A stretch of 7,563 nucleotides of DNA from NCBI GenBank assembly GCA_947472655.1, contig CANJCG010000077.1:1-7563 (forward strand). Direction: 5' to 3'. Each line of letters opens with the position of its first letter. Position 1 is the stretch's first letter. The position numbers and the translations under genes are program-made. This document shows, piece after piece, positions 6,804-7,563 of this stretch. The stretch is from Actinomycetota bacterium. GTDB lineage: Bacteria; Actinomycetota; Actinomycetes; S36-B12. The notes beneath the pieces are model-generated. The model ran no database searches. It was not told the origin of the DNA and worked only from the letters and a program-made list of their open reading frames with translations.

Positions 6804-7563
6804 ATGCGTGTTCTTGTTATTGGTTCCGGTGCTCGTGAGCATGCACTCGTGCACGCACTTTTGGCAGATGATTCGGTGAGTTATGTCATTTGCGCTCCGG
6901 GCAACGCTGGAATTTCTGCGGAAGTTGATGTCGCGCCTTTGGATGCAGGCAATCCCGAAGAAGTCGCCGATCTAGCAGTCAAAGTCACAGCGGATCTGGT
7001 TGTTATTGGACCCGAGGTCCCTTTAGTTGCTGGCGCTGCGGATGCGGTTCGCGAGCGAGGTATCGCCTGCTTTGGTCCATCGAAAGAGGCGGCGCAACTT
7101 GAAGGCAGCAAAACGTTCGCAAAGCAGATCATGGCCGAAGCCAATGTTTCAACCGCTCGGGCATTTGTCTGCAATTCAGTTGATGAAGTTGCAAAAGCGC
7201 TTGATGTATTAGGCGAGCCTTATGTCGTGAAAGATGACGGGTTGGCTGCCGGGAAAGGCGTTATCGTCACTTCTGATAGGCATCACGCAATTGAGCATGC
7301 CGACAATTGCTTTGCCAAAGGTGCGCCAAGCGTTCTCGTTGAGGAGTACCTCGACGGACCAGAAGTTTCATTATTTGGTATCACTGATGGTGTAACGATT
7401 GTCGCTTTGCAACCGGCGCAAGATTTCAAACGCGCTCGCGATGGTGACGAGGGTCCAAACACGGGTGGCATGGGTGCGTACTCACCATTGCCTTGGGCAC
7501 CGCCTGGTTTAGTCGAAGAAGTAACGGCTTCAGTACTTCAACCGATGGTTGACGCAATGCGCC
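6804..7563 (+). CDS. purD: Phosphoribosylamine-glycine ligase (GAR synthetase), 3' end outside window
   Basis: Cytoplasmic ATP-grasp enzyme joining 5-phosphoribosylamine and glycine to give GAR, the second step of de novo purine synthesis. The first 253 residues are present, out of about 420 expected, and the frame is open to the right edge. The N-terminal domain starts M-R-V-L-V-I-G-S-G-A-R-E-H-A-L, followed by A-P-G-N-A-G and G-P-E-V-P-L-V-A-G. The linker G-P-S-K-E-A-A-Q-L-E-G-S-K leads into the ATP-grasp domain with K-D-D-G-L-A-A-G-K-G-V (usual form K-x-D-G-L-A-A-G-K-G-V). The family signature D-G-D-E-G-P-N-T-G-G-M-G-A-Y-S-P is intact, preceded by Q-P-A-Q-D-F-K-R, where many homologues have D-H-K-R. 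ATG 6804 has a good ribosome site. It is third in the likely purA-aminotransferase-purD operon. Confidence 0.97.
   Translation, partial: MRVLVIGSGAREHALVHALLADDSVSYVICAPGNAGISAEVDVAPLDAGNPEEVADLAVKVTADLVVIGPEVPLVAGAADAVRERGIACFGPSKEAAQLEGSKTFAKQIMAEANVSTARAFVCNSVDEVAKALDVLGEPYVVKDDGLAAGKGVIVTSDRHHAIEHADNCFAKGAPSVLVEEYLDGPEVSLFGITDGVTIVALQPAQDFKRARDGDEGPNTGGMGAYSPLPWAPPGLVEEVTASVLQPMVDAMR

Overview
The window is a compact stretch of bacterial chromosome with seven protein genes and almost no spacer DNA. Two of the genes are cut by the window edges. GTG and TTG starts, moderate GC by eye (a little over half), and the protein families (a XylH-like sugar permease, a ROK regulator, and a class III aminotransferase of a kind I associate with Actinobacteria) suggest an actinobacterium of intermediate GC, perhaps a planktonic lineage. 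That placement is inference; there is no rRNA or other marker gene here. I see no mobile element, tRNA, CRISPR array or phage gene.

Left part (1-2489, plus strand): the 3' end of a sugar ABC transporter permease is followed 12 nt later by a ROK-family repressor. This is the tail of a sugar-uptake operon that carries its own regulator. The periplasmic binding protein and ATPase would be expected upstream, outside the window.

Middle (2511-4022, minus strand): a VOC/glyoxalase-fold metalloprotein and a Gfo/Idh/MocA NAD(P)-dependent oxidoreductase lie 21 nt apart and probably form one transcript. It converges on the ROK gene, with only 21 nt between the two stops and no recognisable terminator.

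Right part (4023-7563, plus strand): a 96-nt divergent intergenic region contains a plausible promoter, an inverted repeat around its -10, and a second -10-like box close to the purA start. It drives purA (adenylosuccinate synthetase), then a class III PLP aminotransferase, then purD (GAR synthetase, truncated by the window end). Spacings of 38 and 22 nt suggest one operon. PurD acts early in de novo IMP synthesis and uses glycine; PurA takes IMP to adenylosuccinate using aspartate and GTP. The aminotransferase between them is the one gene whose role is not obvious; supplying an amino acid to the pathway is a possibility.

I found no clearly new system. The best leads are the purA control region, the probable leaderless or SD-less purA start, and the aminotransferase inside the purine cluster.
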